Positions 1-7,727 of a DNA stretch of 49,437 nt are shown one piece after another. The stretch spans positions 1 to 49,437 of the forward strand of contig CANHQR010000021.1 of the NCBI GenBank assembly GCA_947462815.1, read 5' to 3'. Both the position numbers and the translations under genes were made by a program. The stretch comes from Pseudobdellovibrionaceae bacterium. Its GTDB lineage: Bacteria > Bdellovibrionota > Bdellovibrionia > Bdellovibrionales > JAMPXM01. Numbering within the stretch: the stretch's first letter is position 1; the number at the start of each line of letters is the position of its first letter. The notes under the pieces were generated by a model. It saw only the letters and a list, made by a program, of their open reading frames with translations. It was not told the DNA's origin and did not search any database.

Positions 1-29
1 AGCTGGCCCACATGAGTGGTTGCCTCAAT

Positions 30-64
30 CGAAGCCCCGTTGGCGTGAATGCCTCGGGGCTTCG
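30..64. repeat. 10-bp stem-loop inside the IS left end
   Basis: CGAAGCCCCG at 30-39 pairs perfectly with CGGGGCTTCG at 55-64, and the 15-nt loop holds a further GGC/GCC pair. There is no T-run on either side, so it is not a convincing intrinsic terminator. It may instead shield the transposase start from outside transcription, as hairpins do in some IS elements (inference). Confidence 0.4.
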
Positions 65-180
65 GTGTTTGTGGTGAGAGAGCCCTTCTGGGCGTGAAGA
101 CGAACCCCGGACCGCGCCGACATTGAGTTTGTCGTCAAAGCCTTCCGGCGGCGGTTTCGCGTTTGAACGGCGCGACTGCC

Positions 181-1110
181 ATGCGCCCCGCTTGCCCGCA
201 TTGCCAAACTCATTCGGACCAGCCGCAAGGTGATCAGATTTTCTGGCGGGGGCATTACTTCCGGGCTTGCGATCGAACTTGGATCCGACGTTACCGCTGC
301 GGCCGATGTCGTCGAAGTTTCTCGAGCTCCACGACAGATGTCTTTCGGAGAACTCGGCGGCGTGATCTGCATAAAGTGATGCCTCAGTTACTTTCTTACG
401 GGCTGACGCTTCGGGGTCTGGCGCACGTGTTCGGGGCCAGTCGAACCACTATTGCGCGCAAGCTGCGACTGCTTGGAGCGATCGCGCGAGCCGACTTTGC
501 TACCGAGCTTGCCGATCTCAAGCCTTTGCAAGTCATTCAGTTTGATGAGATGGAAACCTTCGAGCACACAAAGTGGAAACCTCTTTCGATCGCAACAGCC
601 GTATGCGAGAACACGCGGCGAATCCTGGGGTTCGAGGTTGCACGAATGCCTGCGCGAGGACTCTATGCCAAGCGGGCTTGCGAGAAGTACGGGCGAAGGC
701 GCGATGGACGCGCGAGAGCTCGACGAAAACTTCTGAGGCGTCTGGCTCCCAAATTGACGAGTCTGGGCCTCATCAAATCCGACAAGAACCCAGGCTATCC
801 GCCGCTGATCCGAGAAATTCTGCCTCGGATCGAGCATCAGCGCTTCAAAGGACGACGAGCTTGCACAATTGGCCAAGGCGAGCTCAAACGCGGTGGCTTT
901 GATCCGCTCTTTAGCTTCAATCACACCGCAGCGATGATTCGCGCTCACGTGAGTCGACTCGTGCGACAAACCTGGTGCACGACAAAAAAGATTCCGTCGC
1001 TCGAGGACCATCTCTACATCTACGCGAACTTTCACAACAACGAATTGCTGACGCTGAATCAACGTCGGGCGATGCGTCCCTCCAGCAAATTTAGAACTCG
1101 CTCTTCATGA
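181..1110 (+). CDS. IS1-like transposase
   Basis: Transposase expected to cut and join the element's ends in the cytoplasm. The 309-residue product (from ATG 181) begins with a zinc ribbon: CPHC at 5-8 and CGRC at 40-43. A helix-turn-helix-like stretch follows at about 76-98. The catalytic-type block FDEME (D122) and a second SDKNPGYPP block (D201) match the LDEM and TDGW blocks of IS1 InsB. The C-terminal NHTAAMIRAHVSRL and FHNN stretch resembles the end of InsB. The third acidic residue normally found before RHN in IS1 is not obvious here. Unlike classic IS1, there is one uninterrupted reading frame, so no frameshift is needed. A TTG start at 163 would add six residues. No good ribosome-binding site is visible for either start. 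Confidence 0.75.
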   Translation: MRPACPHCQTHSDQPQGDQIFWRGHYFRACDRTWIRRYRCGRCRRSFSSSTTDVFRRTRRRDLHKVMPQLLSYGLTLRGLAHVFGASRTTIARKLRLLGAIARADFATELADLKPLQVIQFDEMETFEHTKWKPLSIATAVCENTRRILGFEVARMPARGLYAKRACEKYGRRRDGRARARRKLLRRLAPKLTSLGLIKSDKNPGYPPLIREILPRIEHQRFKGRRACTIGQGELKRGGFDPLFSFNHTAAMIRAHVSRLVRQTWCTTKKIPSLEDHLYIYANFHNNELLTLNQRRAMRPSSKFRTRSS

Positions 1111-1274
1111 GATCCCGACTTGCTATAGATCGCACAGCGAGCCGTGGGTCTGTACGTTGAAGAGCGAAACTTATCACAATTGCTTTGAAGTCGTCTTTTT
1201 GATGGCCACTTGACCTTGGTCGACCTCTGATCGTGCGTCGTCAGGCCGGGAAGATTTAGCGTGGATGCCATTTT

Positions 1275-1303
1275 TTGACCAGGCAAGTGTGCCAGCTTAA
1301 GAT
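1275..1303 (+). promoter_or_regulatory. sigma70-type promoter at the IS/nuclease junction
   Basis: TTGACC at 1275-1280, a 17-nt spacer and TAAGAT at 1298-1303. The spacer overlaps the IS right inverted repeat. The -10 ends six bases before the ATG at 1310, so transcription should start at or next to the start codon. No Shine-Dalgarno site precedes that ATG. Confidence 0.55.
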
Positions 1304-1309
1304 GGGGCC

Positions 1310-1888
1310 ATGAAAATCATCCTATGCACTCTCATCTCGCTCGCGCTCATCCACATTTCGGCGACTGACGCTCGCCCCGATGCCAAGAAAAGCGCCCTAC
1401 GTGAGGTACGTGCTCGAGTCGTATCCTGCCACGACGGAGACACATGTCGTGTTCAGGAGTTAGTGCCTGTCGGCAAAGATGCTCCAGGAAAGTTTCGAAC
1501 GGGCGAGAAGTTTTCTGTCCGCTTAAGCGGAATTGATGCGCCTGAGATTGGCCAGGAATCTGCGAACGATGCCAAACGGTACTTGGAAGATCTGTTGAAG
1601 GGAAAAGAGGTGCGACTCATGTGCGATGGCCGTTCCTATCAGCGCCGAACCTGCGAAATATTTTTGGGTGATATTCATGTTCAACACGAGTTGGTTCGTC
1701 AGGGTTGGGCTTGGGATTCGCCGAAATACTCAGGAGGTCGATATGCGAAGGCTCAAGCTGAGGCGCGAAAGGCAAGAATTGGCATTTGGGCGAAAGATGG
1801 ACCGAGTTTGCGAAGTCCGGCCTGCCATCGCGCCAAATCCAAGCAAGCACGCCGCAATTGTTCTCGCGACCCGAGATTTCAAGAATAG
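1310..1888 (+). CDS. secreted thermonuclease-like protein (SNase family)
   Basis: Exported Ca-dependent nuclease of the staphylococcal nuclease (TNase/SNase) family, cutting DNA or RNA outside the inner membrane. The 192-aa product has a signal peptide (residues 1 to about 21). The fold motifs follow in order: DGDT (42-45), VRLSGIDAPE (70-79) with Arg71 and Glu79 matching catalytic Arg35 and Glu43 of S. aureus nuclease, QRRTCEI (111-117) supplying the second arginine, HELVRQGWAW (126-135) and ARIGIWA near the end. The C-terminal tail has two cysteines and many basic residues. ATG 1310 has no Shine-Dalgarno site but sits six bases after a -10 box, suggesting a leaderless message. It is directly downstream of an IS end. 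The family call is firm; substrate is not known. Confidence 0.9.
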   Translation: MKIILCTLISLALIHISATDARPDAKKSALREVRARVVSCHDGDTCRVQELVPVGKDAPGKFRTGEKFSVRLSGIDAPEIGQESANDAKRYLEDLLKGKEVRLMCDGRSYQRRTCEIFLGDIHVQHELVRQGWAWDSPKYSGGRYAKAQAEARKARIGIWAKDGPSLRSPACHRAKSKQARRNCSRDPRFQE

Positions 1889-2009
1889 TCCTCGAGGCAT
1901 GCCGTAAAGAGATTGAGAGTCCGGCGGGCTGAATTGGCACTGACGTGGAGCTCTCAGGCGCTCATTTAGATCTGAAATCGCGCTCCGCAGTCAATTTCTC
2001 CACGATCAT

Positions 2010-3392
2010 TTAAGGGGCCTTTTGGCGAAGATCGGTCACACAGAAGTCAATTGATCGCTCTGAATTCGCTGTTAGTCCGTCAAGCCCACTCAAATGTGCC
2101 AGCTGCGAAAGCACCACGGCTGCAATTCGCCGATACCCGAGCGCGTTGTATTGAATCGCATCGGCTCGCAAGATGATGATGGCCTGGTTGGAGACTTGGT
2201 CTCGCGTTACGTCGATTTCGTCGAGCCAATTCGGCTTTGACCAAAACTCATCGACCTCATGGGCGGTGGCTGGCACATCGCGCACGGCGCTGGTCGTATC
2301 GATGAAATAGCTTCGCTGTTGGGGCCGATGGTAGGCCTCATATTCGCGACGATCGATCGAGACTCCGTCGTGGCGAATCAAGAAGATCGGGGTCTTGCGC
2401 TCGAGCGCCCAATTTTGAGCACGCCGATTGGCTTCTCGCCATCCGTTCAAGCTCGCCTCGCGATCAAGTTCCGTGACTTTGCGTTCTAGACGAATGCAGA
2501 GTTCCCAATGGCGCACCGAGGATCGAGCGCAAAATCGTCGCAGGCTTTGAATAGTTGAACCGACGCGGCGGATTCTTTCCGCATCACCACCACCTGTATC
2601 GCCTTGATCCGTACGCAAGTATTTTTCAATCCAACCATAGTCCCATATGACCAAGTCCGGACGTAGTTCGTCGCCCTCAGCCTGCAGGCGCGACCAACCC
2701 ATTATGGCGGTCGCGCCCTGTCGGCCCGCATTGATGAACTCAAATCGAGGCGGACGTTGGCAGCCTGCGGCTTTAAGCTGATCTTGAAATTTCTGCGAGT
2801 TCATCTCGGACTCAAGGATCGCGGAATAAGTCTCTTCATCATTCACGGCATGGCCGAACGCGGGATATGAGCCGAGGACGAGAACGCGGAACACAGGTCG
2901 CGAAGGATCCGCTGTCGAGGTCGTGGTGGGGCTCAGATGCCCTCGGGCGTGATTCGCTCGAAACCCTTGGCTTGTGGAAGTGATGGTATGGAGCGAGGGA
3001 CTCTCCGGGTGGCGCAGAAAATTCGGTACCTTCCATTGCTGACTGGGTGGCAGGCGTGTCCGCAAGAGAATGCGTTGCATGCGCTCGATATCGTCAAAGC
3101 CACGATTCACGAAGGTATCGAGTGGCGGAGAAAAAATGTTCGGTCGCTGATCTGGCGGAGTCAGCCAGAGGCGGTCAATACGCGGCTGGACGGCCTTGCG
3201 CATAGCGGCCTTTTGAATTTCGCCGGCAGGTATGAGTCCGGCCTCGTTGGTCGTGAGTGAAGTGGGACGCTCGCGATCGATTCGGTAGAGACCTTCGACC
3301 GCAATCAGAGCAGCGCCCGTTGAGCCGATGAAAATCGCAACCCATTTTGTCGCAGTGACAGCTGAGCTCAAAAGATTTTTCAGATTGGCCAT
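2010..3392 (-). CDS. membrane-anchored SGNH/GDSL-like protein with degenerate active site
   Basis: The 460-aa product has one N-terminal membrane segment (about 15-35) and a large periplasmic or extracellular domain. The block LGSYPAFGH (173-181) occupies the place of the GDS/GxSxxxG nucleophile block and resembles LGPSSAFGWG of the divergent neighbour. Where active relatives have GxND this protein reads DYGWIE (251-256), and where they have DxxH it reads DAIQ (411-414), so the catalytic His and oxyanion Asn are missing. It is probably a catalytically dead paralogue with a binding or partner role (inference). The start is ATG 3392: the open frame continues upstream to 3680, but only from 3392 does the protein begin with a sensible membrane anchor, and a longer version would overlap the divergent gene at 3501. 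Confidence 0.65.
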   Translation of the reverse strand: MANLKNLLSSAVTATKWVAIFIGSTGAALIAVEGLYRIDRERPTSLTTNEAGLIPAGEIQKAAMRKAVQPRIDRLWLTPPDQRPNIFSPPLDTFVNRGFDDIERMQRILLRTRLPPSQQWKVPNFLRHPESPSLHTITSTSQGFRANHARGHLSPTTTSTADPSRPVFRVLVLGSYPAFGHAVNDEETYSAILESEMNSQKFQDQLKAAGCQRPPRFEFINAGRQGATAIMGWSRLQAEGDELRPDLVIWDYGWIEKYLRTDQGDTGGGDAERIRRVGSTIQSLRRFCARSSVRHWELCIRLERKVTELDREASLNGWREANRRAQNWALERKTPIFLIRHDGVSIDRREYEAYHRPQQRSYFIDTTSAVRDVPATAHEVDEFWSKPNWLDEIDVTRDQVSNQAIIILRADAIQYNALGYRRIAAVVLSQLAHLSGLDGLTANSERSIDFCVTDLRQKAP

Positions 3393-3466
3393 GGACTTCG
3401 ATCCAATCACAGGAGTGGACTCGGCCCAAGTTAAATCCGATCTTTTCACCACGTGAGAGCTGATGG

Positions 3467-3495
3467 TTGACAGGTCGAAGCTGCAGTTCTCCAAT
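3467..3495 (+). promoter_or_regulatory. candidate promoter for the SGNH hydrolase gene
   Basis: TTGACA at 3467-3472, a 17-nt spacer, then TCCAAT at 3490-3495 (4 of 6 to TATAAT), ending five bases before ATG 3501. No Shine-Dalgarno site precedes that ATG, which again fits a leaderless start. Confidence 0.4.
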
Positions 3496-3500
3496 GGCGC

Positions 3501-4682
3501 ATGCGCTGGCGCCGTCGACTCATCGTTATGCTGATTGCGAGTTGTTTTTGGGTTTTGGTTGCCGAGCTCGGCGCCCGGCTTTGGCGCGGAATCGGTGCTG
3601 ATCCATTGGATCGAGCTCGACGAGTGATGCGGATTCATGATGAGCGAATGTGGATGATGAAGCCCGCAATGGAAACGCATTTCGAAGGGGCCGAGTTGAT
3701 CACAGACGAGGCGGGATTTCGAACGTCACCAGATGAAGCCTCGGATGACTTTCCTGTCCGACTCAAGAATGCCGAGGTGCTCTTGCTGGGGCCATCTTCG
3801 GCGTTTGGCTGGGGCGTACCTGCTGAAAAGACCTACTTTAATTTGGCGCTTCGTGCTGGAGGCGCTCGGGGCGTGAATCTTTCCCAGGTCGGATATGGTG
3901 TGCAGCAAGGCCGCGAGATTTGGCGCGAACTGGGCGAACAAGTTCCACGGCTGGTGGAGGCGGGTAAAGCCCCGCGCGTGATCATCTTGGCTTATGGCGT
4001 GAACGACATCGATCGGGCTCGTTTCTTTGTTTCGAATGGCCGTCCCGATCGAGAGTTCTTTGGCGATCAAGTCGACGAATCCACGCGTCGAAGCTGGCAA
4101 GAGCAATTGCATAGAGAATCTCAGTTCATGTCGACGGCGCTCGGGCAGTTGTTGTTGCGATCTCTTCAGGAGCTCGCTTTTGCTGTCGGCTGTGCCAGTC
4201 CTATTAAATTGGAAACCCGGTCGACGCCCGAAGAGTTCGCTGAGATTTTGTTGCGGTGGAAGGCCGATTTGGAAAATCTCGGTCATATCGTCTTGGTGTT
4301 AGATTCCCCTTTTCGCTACCCATTTGCGCTGGATGAAGGCCAGGCCAAACAAGCAGATGAGTGGTTTGCGAAATCTGCGGACGCTTCGCAGTTGGGAAAT
4401 TGTCGGGACGCGAGGCGGTGGTTGAACGAAGCTCGACGAGCTGAGCCGCATCGAGTGATGCTGAACCTACAGCAACTCAATTCTCGCTTGGAAGAAATGT
4501 TGGGAAAAGAAGCATTGAGTACGAACTCGCGAGGTGGATTCATTCGGGTTCGAGACGAGTTGAACTCAGCCGAAGACTTTGTAGACCCCATTCATTTCTC
4601 CGTGCAGGGGCATATTAAAGTGGAGTCAAAAATTCGTCCGACCTTATTGAAGGCCTTAAGCGAGGTTCGCGCTGAAAAGTGA
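3501..4682 (+). CDS. membrane-anchored SGNH/GDSL hydrolase
   Basis: Probable esterase or acyl-transfer hydrolase of the SGNH superfamily, anchored by an N-terminal membrane segment (7-24) with the domain outside the inner membrane. Family blocks are intact: GPSSAFGWG (97-105) with the nucleophile serine at 99 or 100, GYGV (131-134), GVND (166-169) and DPIHFS (362-367) with the Asp/His pair at 362 and 365. The 393-aa product is divergent from a degenerate relative and is followed 35 nt later by a DUF5989 peptide. SGNH and DUF5989 genes are often adjacent in surface-polysaccharide or carbamoyltransferase loci (family knowledge), so acyl modification of a surface glycan is a reasonable but unproven guess. 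Confidence 0.75.
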   Translation: MRWRRRLIVMLIASCFWVLVAELGARLWRGIGADPLDRARRVMRIHDERMWMMKPAMETHFEGAELITDEAGFRTSPDEASDDFPVRLKNAEVLLLGPSSAFGWGVPAEKTYFNLALRAGGARGVNLSQVGYGVQQGREIWRELGEQVPRLVEAGKAPRVIILAYGVNDIDRARFFVSNGRPDREFFGDQVDESTRRSWQEQLHRESQFMSTALGQLLLRSLQELAFAVGCASPIKLETRSTPEEFAEILLRWKADLENLGHIVLVLDSPFRYPFALDEGQAKQADEWFAKSADASQLGNCRDARRWLNEARRAEPHRVMLNLQQLNSRLEEMLGKEALSTNSRGGFIRVRDELNSAEDFVDPIHFSVQGHIKVESKIRPTLLKALSEVRAEK

Positions 4683-4717
4683 TTTAACCTCGACCGAGTT
4701 CAAAGGAGGATGGGGAC

Positions 4718-4981
4718 ATGTCTGAGAATCAAAAGCCGCAAGTGACTCCGACGAAGGGATCCGCTCCAACGGAGGCGCCGTTGTCTGGTTCAGATTTGCG
4801 AACAGATGACAGTGCGCCGCCGCGGACGCTCAAAGAATTTTTGTTGTTTGTATGGGCGCGAATCCGAAGGGAGGGCAAGTGGTGGCTCATTCCACTCTGG
4901 ATCCTCCTCGTCATTCTGGCCATCCTTCTGGTTCTTTCAGGCAACGGGGCTCTCTTGCCAGCAATTTATCTCGCGTTCTAA
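4718..4981 (+). CDS. DUF5989-family single-pass membrane peptide
   Basis: An 87-aa protein with a disordered, Pro/Thr/Ser-rich N-terminus (1-38), an amphipathic basic stretch (about 39-53) and one membrane helix (about 54-74), ending in PAIYLAF. The LxxFxWxxxRxxxKWWLIPLxxLL pattern is that of DUF5989 peptides. A strong ribosome-binding site (AAAGGAGG) precedes ATG 4718. It lies 35 nt behind the SGNH hydrolase gene and is probably cotranscribed with it. Function of the family is unknown; association with the SGNH enzyme in the membrane is inferred from linkage. Confidence 0.7.
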   Translation: MSENQKPQVTPTKGSAPTEAPLSGSDLRTDDSAPPRTLKEFLLFVWARIRREGKWWLIPLWILLVILAILLVLSGNGALLPAIYLAF

Positions 4982-5129
4982 CACTTCAGTTCGCGAGCTT
5001 GATGACTGAGTCTCTCCGTTCAACTTCGAATTATATTTATATAAGTCTTTAATAAAGTCTGAGGTGATCGGCTCACAAAATCTGTGAGAGCGTAATTCGC
5101 CAGGCACGAGTTTCTGAAAACATCTTCCG

Positions 5130-5145
5130 TGTCTAAATTTAGACA
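5130..5145. promoter_or_regulatory. 16-bp perfect palindrome, operator-like
   Basis: TGTCTAAATTTAGACA reads the same on both strands. Flanking CTTC (5124-5127) and GAAG (5147-5150) extend the symmetry with a one-base offset. It resembles a dimeric repressor site, but no intact gene starts directly beside it. Confidence 0.4.
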
Positions 5146-5526
5146 TGAAGTAGGCCCCCTACCGACGAACGACTTCAAGACGGTCAGAGGTTCGATACAT
5201 TTCAATTCGCTATTCAACTGTACAAAAGGTCTCAGCTGTCACCGGACTTGCACCCTCTCATCGTCGAGCGATGGCGATCGGACCGAATTCACGCTTCAGA
5301 AGCGCCGATGAATCAACACGACCAAACGCTCATGCGTGGGAACGTCAAATGACCAACAAGAATATGGTCTTCAAGAAGACGTGTCCCTAAATGAAGCACA
5401 TCAGCCTTACGAGCTCTTCCAGGGTTGAGAAGAAGCAATTCGAGGCTTTAGCCGCGCTGATCAACCAAATCGGCCATTGAAATCTTCAAATCTGTGTGCG
5501 ACTTCGATCAAAAGAGGGGAGTCAAC

Positions 5527-5670
5527 ATGCGGAAGGGGGAGCCAGTGGAAGACTACCGGGGCGCCATGGGTGAGTACCGCACAGGCGCCGTTCTTGTACA
5601 AATTTACGAGATCGACAGATTCAAACGGAGTGCGAAGCGGGTCGCTACCTTAGATCGTGGCTTGGTTTGA
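5527..5670 (+). pseudogene. IS110/Transposase_20-like fragment
   Basis: A 47-codon frame whose second half (TGAVLVQIYEIDRF then KRSAKRVATLDRGLV) resembles the C-terminal Transposase_20 block of IS110/IS1111 transposases: a short hydrophobic helix, an E-D-x-x-R/H-F turn, then SAKxLAxxxGL. No other part of an IS110 transposase is recognisable nearby. If real it is a relic; the match is by eye and short. Confidence 0.4.
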
Positions 5671-5738
5671 GAAGGTATGGTTTTTCACCAGCCCAAAGAG
5701 TTAGACACATATTAAGGTGGCCATAAGCTCGACAAAGA

Positions 5739-6263
5739 TTAAGCGCCGCGCTTCGCAGCAAGTTCCTTCCAACCCTCGCGATCAAAGAGGATCACAGCTC
5801 GATCGCCAGAGGGCTTAAAGAAGTGCACATAGCCCGTTCCAAATCGAGGATGACGAATCGGTCCCTCGCGGAGAGCGGCGCCCATCTGGTAAACTTGTGG
5901 ATCGGAGTGAGGAGTCGTGCTGGAGATCGGTGGAACGGAAACATCTCCATCTGCAGCACGTTCTGTAAAAAAATACTCGCCTTGCCTAGCGGCTCGGGGA
6001 GCATCGAGCCTAAGAGCTCGCCAATTTTCAAACTCGACGATGAATTTGCCATTCATCGGTAAGATTCGGCGAACGCTAGCCTTGCCCAAGATCGGCTGTT
6101 GTTTCTGATGGGTCACATAGATGTAGATCCAAAGCCCGCGATGGCTCTCGATGGCTTCGCGAACTCGCGCTGTTGTGGTGATGCTAACAAGGCGATCGCT
6201 ATCCCATAAATTGTCGAAGACTTGTTTTTCCTGCGGCGGATGAACAATCAGGTAAAGGCTCAT
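5739..6263 (-). CDS. hypothetical protein with UvrD/PcrA-type C-terminal Tudor-like motif
   Basis: A 174-aa soluble protein, no signal peptide. The N-terminal 100 residues look beta-rich and match nothing I recognise. After a Ser/Thr/Pro linker (about 105-122) the C-terminus carries IRHPRFGTGYVHFF (136-149) and ILFDREGWKEL (158-168). This V/I-x-H-x-x-F-G-x-G-x-V ... v-x-F-x-x-x-G-x-K-x-L pattern is that of the Tudor-like tail of UvrD/PcrA helicases, which in PcrA contacts RNA polymerase. A role in transcription or nucleic-acid binding is therefore possible but only inferred. ATG 6263 has a purine-rich AAAGGA site upstream. The gene stands alone between two sparse regions. Confidence 0.6.
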   Translation of the reverse strand: MSLYLIVHPPQEKQVFDNLWDSDRLVSITTTARVREAIESHRGLWIYIYVTHQKQQPILGKASVRRILPMNGKFIVEFENWRALRLDAPRAARQGEYFFTERAADGDVSVPPISSTTPHSDPQVYQMGAALREGPIRHPRFGTGYVHFFKPSGDRAVILFDREGWKELAAKRGA

Positions 6264-6917
6264 CGGGAATTTTTCCTTTCACGGAGGGCACGGTTAAAAA
6301 AACATGGAAGTCGAAGTCTTAATTTTGCCAAGACAACGCTTTTTCGCCGAGTCCAGACGCAATATCGCCTATGGCTGTCCGTATACTATCTCGCTCTTTG
6401 AGACTCGCGTTAAGTGCTTGAGTGCAGGAAGGGGCGTTGAGTCTAGACTTGCGATTCGTCTATCTCCGAGATTTTCCAAATCGCCAGCTCGACGAGGGCC
6501 ATAGGCCTCGACAAACATCTTCAAACCAATTCAGCGATCTACGGAGGCCAAAGCATAACTCTGCAGATTAAATTTTGAATCAGCTCAACGCATTTGCGGA
6601 GAAAAGACTCCGGACTTGGCGAGTATTGTGAAAATCGAGATTTAGATTTCGTCTTTGCGCGAAGTGGCTGTTCCAAGCTGATTCCGAGGCTTCAAGAGCT
6701 TGTGGATCTCTATTTGTTGTCGTTTGCTTTGTCGTGAAAATCATTCGCGACTCCGAATAGAGGAGGTGCATCTCTCGACTCTATCAGAAGAATATGGCAA
6801 AGGGATGACTAAGACTGTTGTTTATTGGCCTATGGCCAATTCGCTGTAGTCAATTGGCTATGACCAGTTGTTTCTGGCCAGTTGTCTATGAAATGACTCA
6901 CCGATGAGTGACGCCCC
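6264..6917. other. 654-bp region without a supported gene
   Basis: Short frames exist on both strands but none has a good start signal or recognisable protein. The only structure I see is the cluster of hairpin-forming repeats at 6824-6885 just before the next gene. Confidence 0.5.
6824..6885. repeat. three imperfect TTGGC-TATG-CCA repeats upstream of an exported protein gene
   Basis: ATTGGCC-TAT-GGCCAAT (6824-6840) is a perfect 7-bp hairpin. A degenerate copy, ATTGGCTATGACCAGTTG, lies at 6853-6870, and a third partial copy, CTGGCCAGTTG, at about 6875-6885. They could be operator sites for the gene starting at 6918, or slippage products. Confidence 0.4.
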
Positions 6918-7463
6918 ATGCTTCGTCGTTTGTCCCTGACCCTCTGCCCGCTGCAATTTTGTAACTTTGTTCGTTTCGACACAGCTTTCAACGCACTTAC
7001 CCATTCTCTTCGTCATTCAGCTCGGATCCTCAGCCTTGCGACTGTCAGCCTTAAGAGTCTTGCAGTTTTTGTGCTTTTAGATGGGACTCCAGGGTTGGCA
7101 GCTCCAATCGTCGCGGCGAATTCGCCGGTCTTGGCCGTGACACAATCTCAGAGCTACAAAGACTTGTGGGAATCGATGGCCCAGATGGCGGCTCTGGATC
7201 AACGACTTTTGAGTTGGTCAGAAGTGGCCGAAGAGCCCCAAGCCGATGGACGAGTGCTTGTTCGATTGACCTTCATTGCCGTCCGACATTTCCGCCCTGG
7301 CCACGGTGCACTTCCGATGTGGAGAGGATCGATCTTGAGTTCGGAAGTGGGATGGGTGGATGCCGTTCGGTCTTATGGCGAAGTTCGAGGTCTGGTTATG
7401 TTGGATGAGTCCCAGTCGGGTTGGGTCCTCGTGGACTTCCACTGCCGCCCTTCACTCCGTTAA
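6918..7463 (+). CDS. hypothetical exported protein
   Basis: A 181-aa protein of unknown function. The first 30 residues are unusual for an export signal. A hydrophobic segment at about 40-62 ending in PGLAAP looks like a signal peptide, so the true start may be further in or the N-terminus unusually long. The mature part has SYKDLWESMAQMAALDQRLLSW, then a beta-rich region that includes VLVRLTFIAVRHFRPGHG and GWVLVDFHCRPSLR. The start at 6918 has no clear Shine-Dalgarno site. It is preceded by the repeat cluster at 6824-6885 and followed by a 260-bp leader region of the next gene. Confidence 0.5.
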   Translation: MLRRLSLTLCPLQFCNFVRFDTAFNALTHSLRHSARILSLATVSLKSLAVFVLLDGTPGLAAPIVAANSPVLAVTQSQSYKDLWESMAQMAALDQRLLSWSEVAEEPQADGRVLVRLTFIAVRHFRPGHGALPMWRGSILSSEVGWVDAVRSYGEVRGLVMLDESQSGWVLVDFHCRPSLR

Positions 7464-7663
7464 ATCTACGGAAGGTCCTTCGTCGGCAAAATCGGGCGAG
7501 GCCCGCCGTCTGGCTCATTCAGGCGGCAACGGCCTAAGCCCCTGCAAGCGAGGCGAAGATGACCTGGGCCTCATCTGGGTGTCATTTGGTCGTCATAGAG
7601 TCGTCATCTGGTCGCGAACTTCAATATGGGGACTTTGACAGAAAACTGACCAAGGCTCTCGCG

Positions 7664-7672
7664 TGCTAAGTT
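7664..7672 (+). promoter_or_regulatory. extended -10 promoter of the outer-membrane protein gene
   Basis: TGCTAAGTT fits an extended -10 (TGn plus TAAGTT). A weak CTGACC lies 15 nt upstream at 7646-7651. The predicted RNA start is near 7679, immediately before the hairpin at 7682-7705. Confidence 0.4.
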
Positions 7673-7681
7673 GCGCCCCCA

Positions 7682-7705
7682 GCCTGAGTCATTTATGACT
7701 CGGGC
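7682..7705 (+). promoter_or_regulatory. 5'-UTR hairpin of the outer-membrane protein mRNA
   Basis: GCCTGAGTCAT (7682-7692) pairs with ATGACTCGGGC (7695-7705) through 11 pairs including one U-G pair. It is followed by a moderately T-rich stretch, and the next gene's ribosome-binding site (AAGGGGGA) starts about 10 nt later. Because it should sit within a few bases of the 5' end, an ompA-like stabilising stem is likelier than a terminator. Confidence 0.45.
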
Positions 7706-7727
7706 CTTGTTTCTTAAGGGGGACTTT

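Larger units (their letters stand above)
1..1300 (+). mobile_element. IS1-like insertion sequence, probably near complete
   Basis: A zinc-ribbon transposase gene lies between imperfect inverted ends: bases 1-19 (AGCTGGCCCACATGAGTGG) and, on the other strand, 1279-1298 (starting AGCTGGCACACTTG), about 15 of 19 matching. The window edge cuts the left flank, so no target duplication can be judged and the left end may extend further. The same end motif bounds the 149-bp element at 18166-18314. Assignment rests on the transposase and the paired ends; the exact limits are inference. Confidence 0.55.
4982..5738. other. 757-bp region without an intact gene
   Basis: No convincing intact coding region. 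It contains a perfect 16-bp palindrome (5130-5145), a 29-codon frame starting at ATG 5391 that I cannot match to any family, and the IS110-like fragment at 5527-5670. It probably represents decayed mobile DNA. Confidence 0.5.

Noticed and set aside
30-64. Stem-loop at the window start as an intrinsic terminator
   Set aside because: No T-run follows on either strand; kept only as a hairpin repeat.
388-1062. 224-codon minus-strand frame
   Set aside because: Lies entirely antisense to the transposase and shows no family motif or start signal.
7635-7672. TTGACA at 7635 as the -35 for TAAGTT at 7667
   Set aside because: The spacer is 26 nt, too long for a sigma70 promoter; an extended -10 is preferred.
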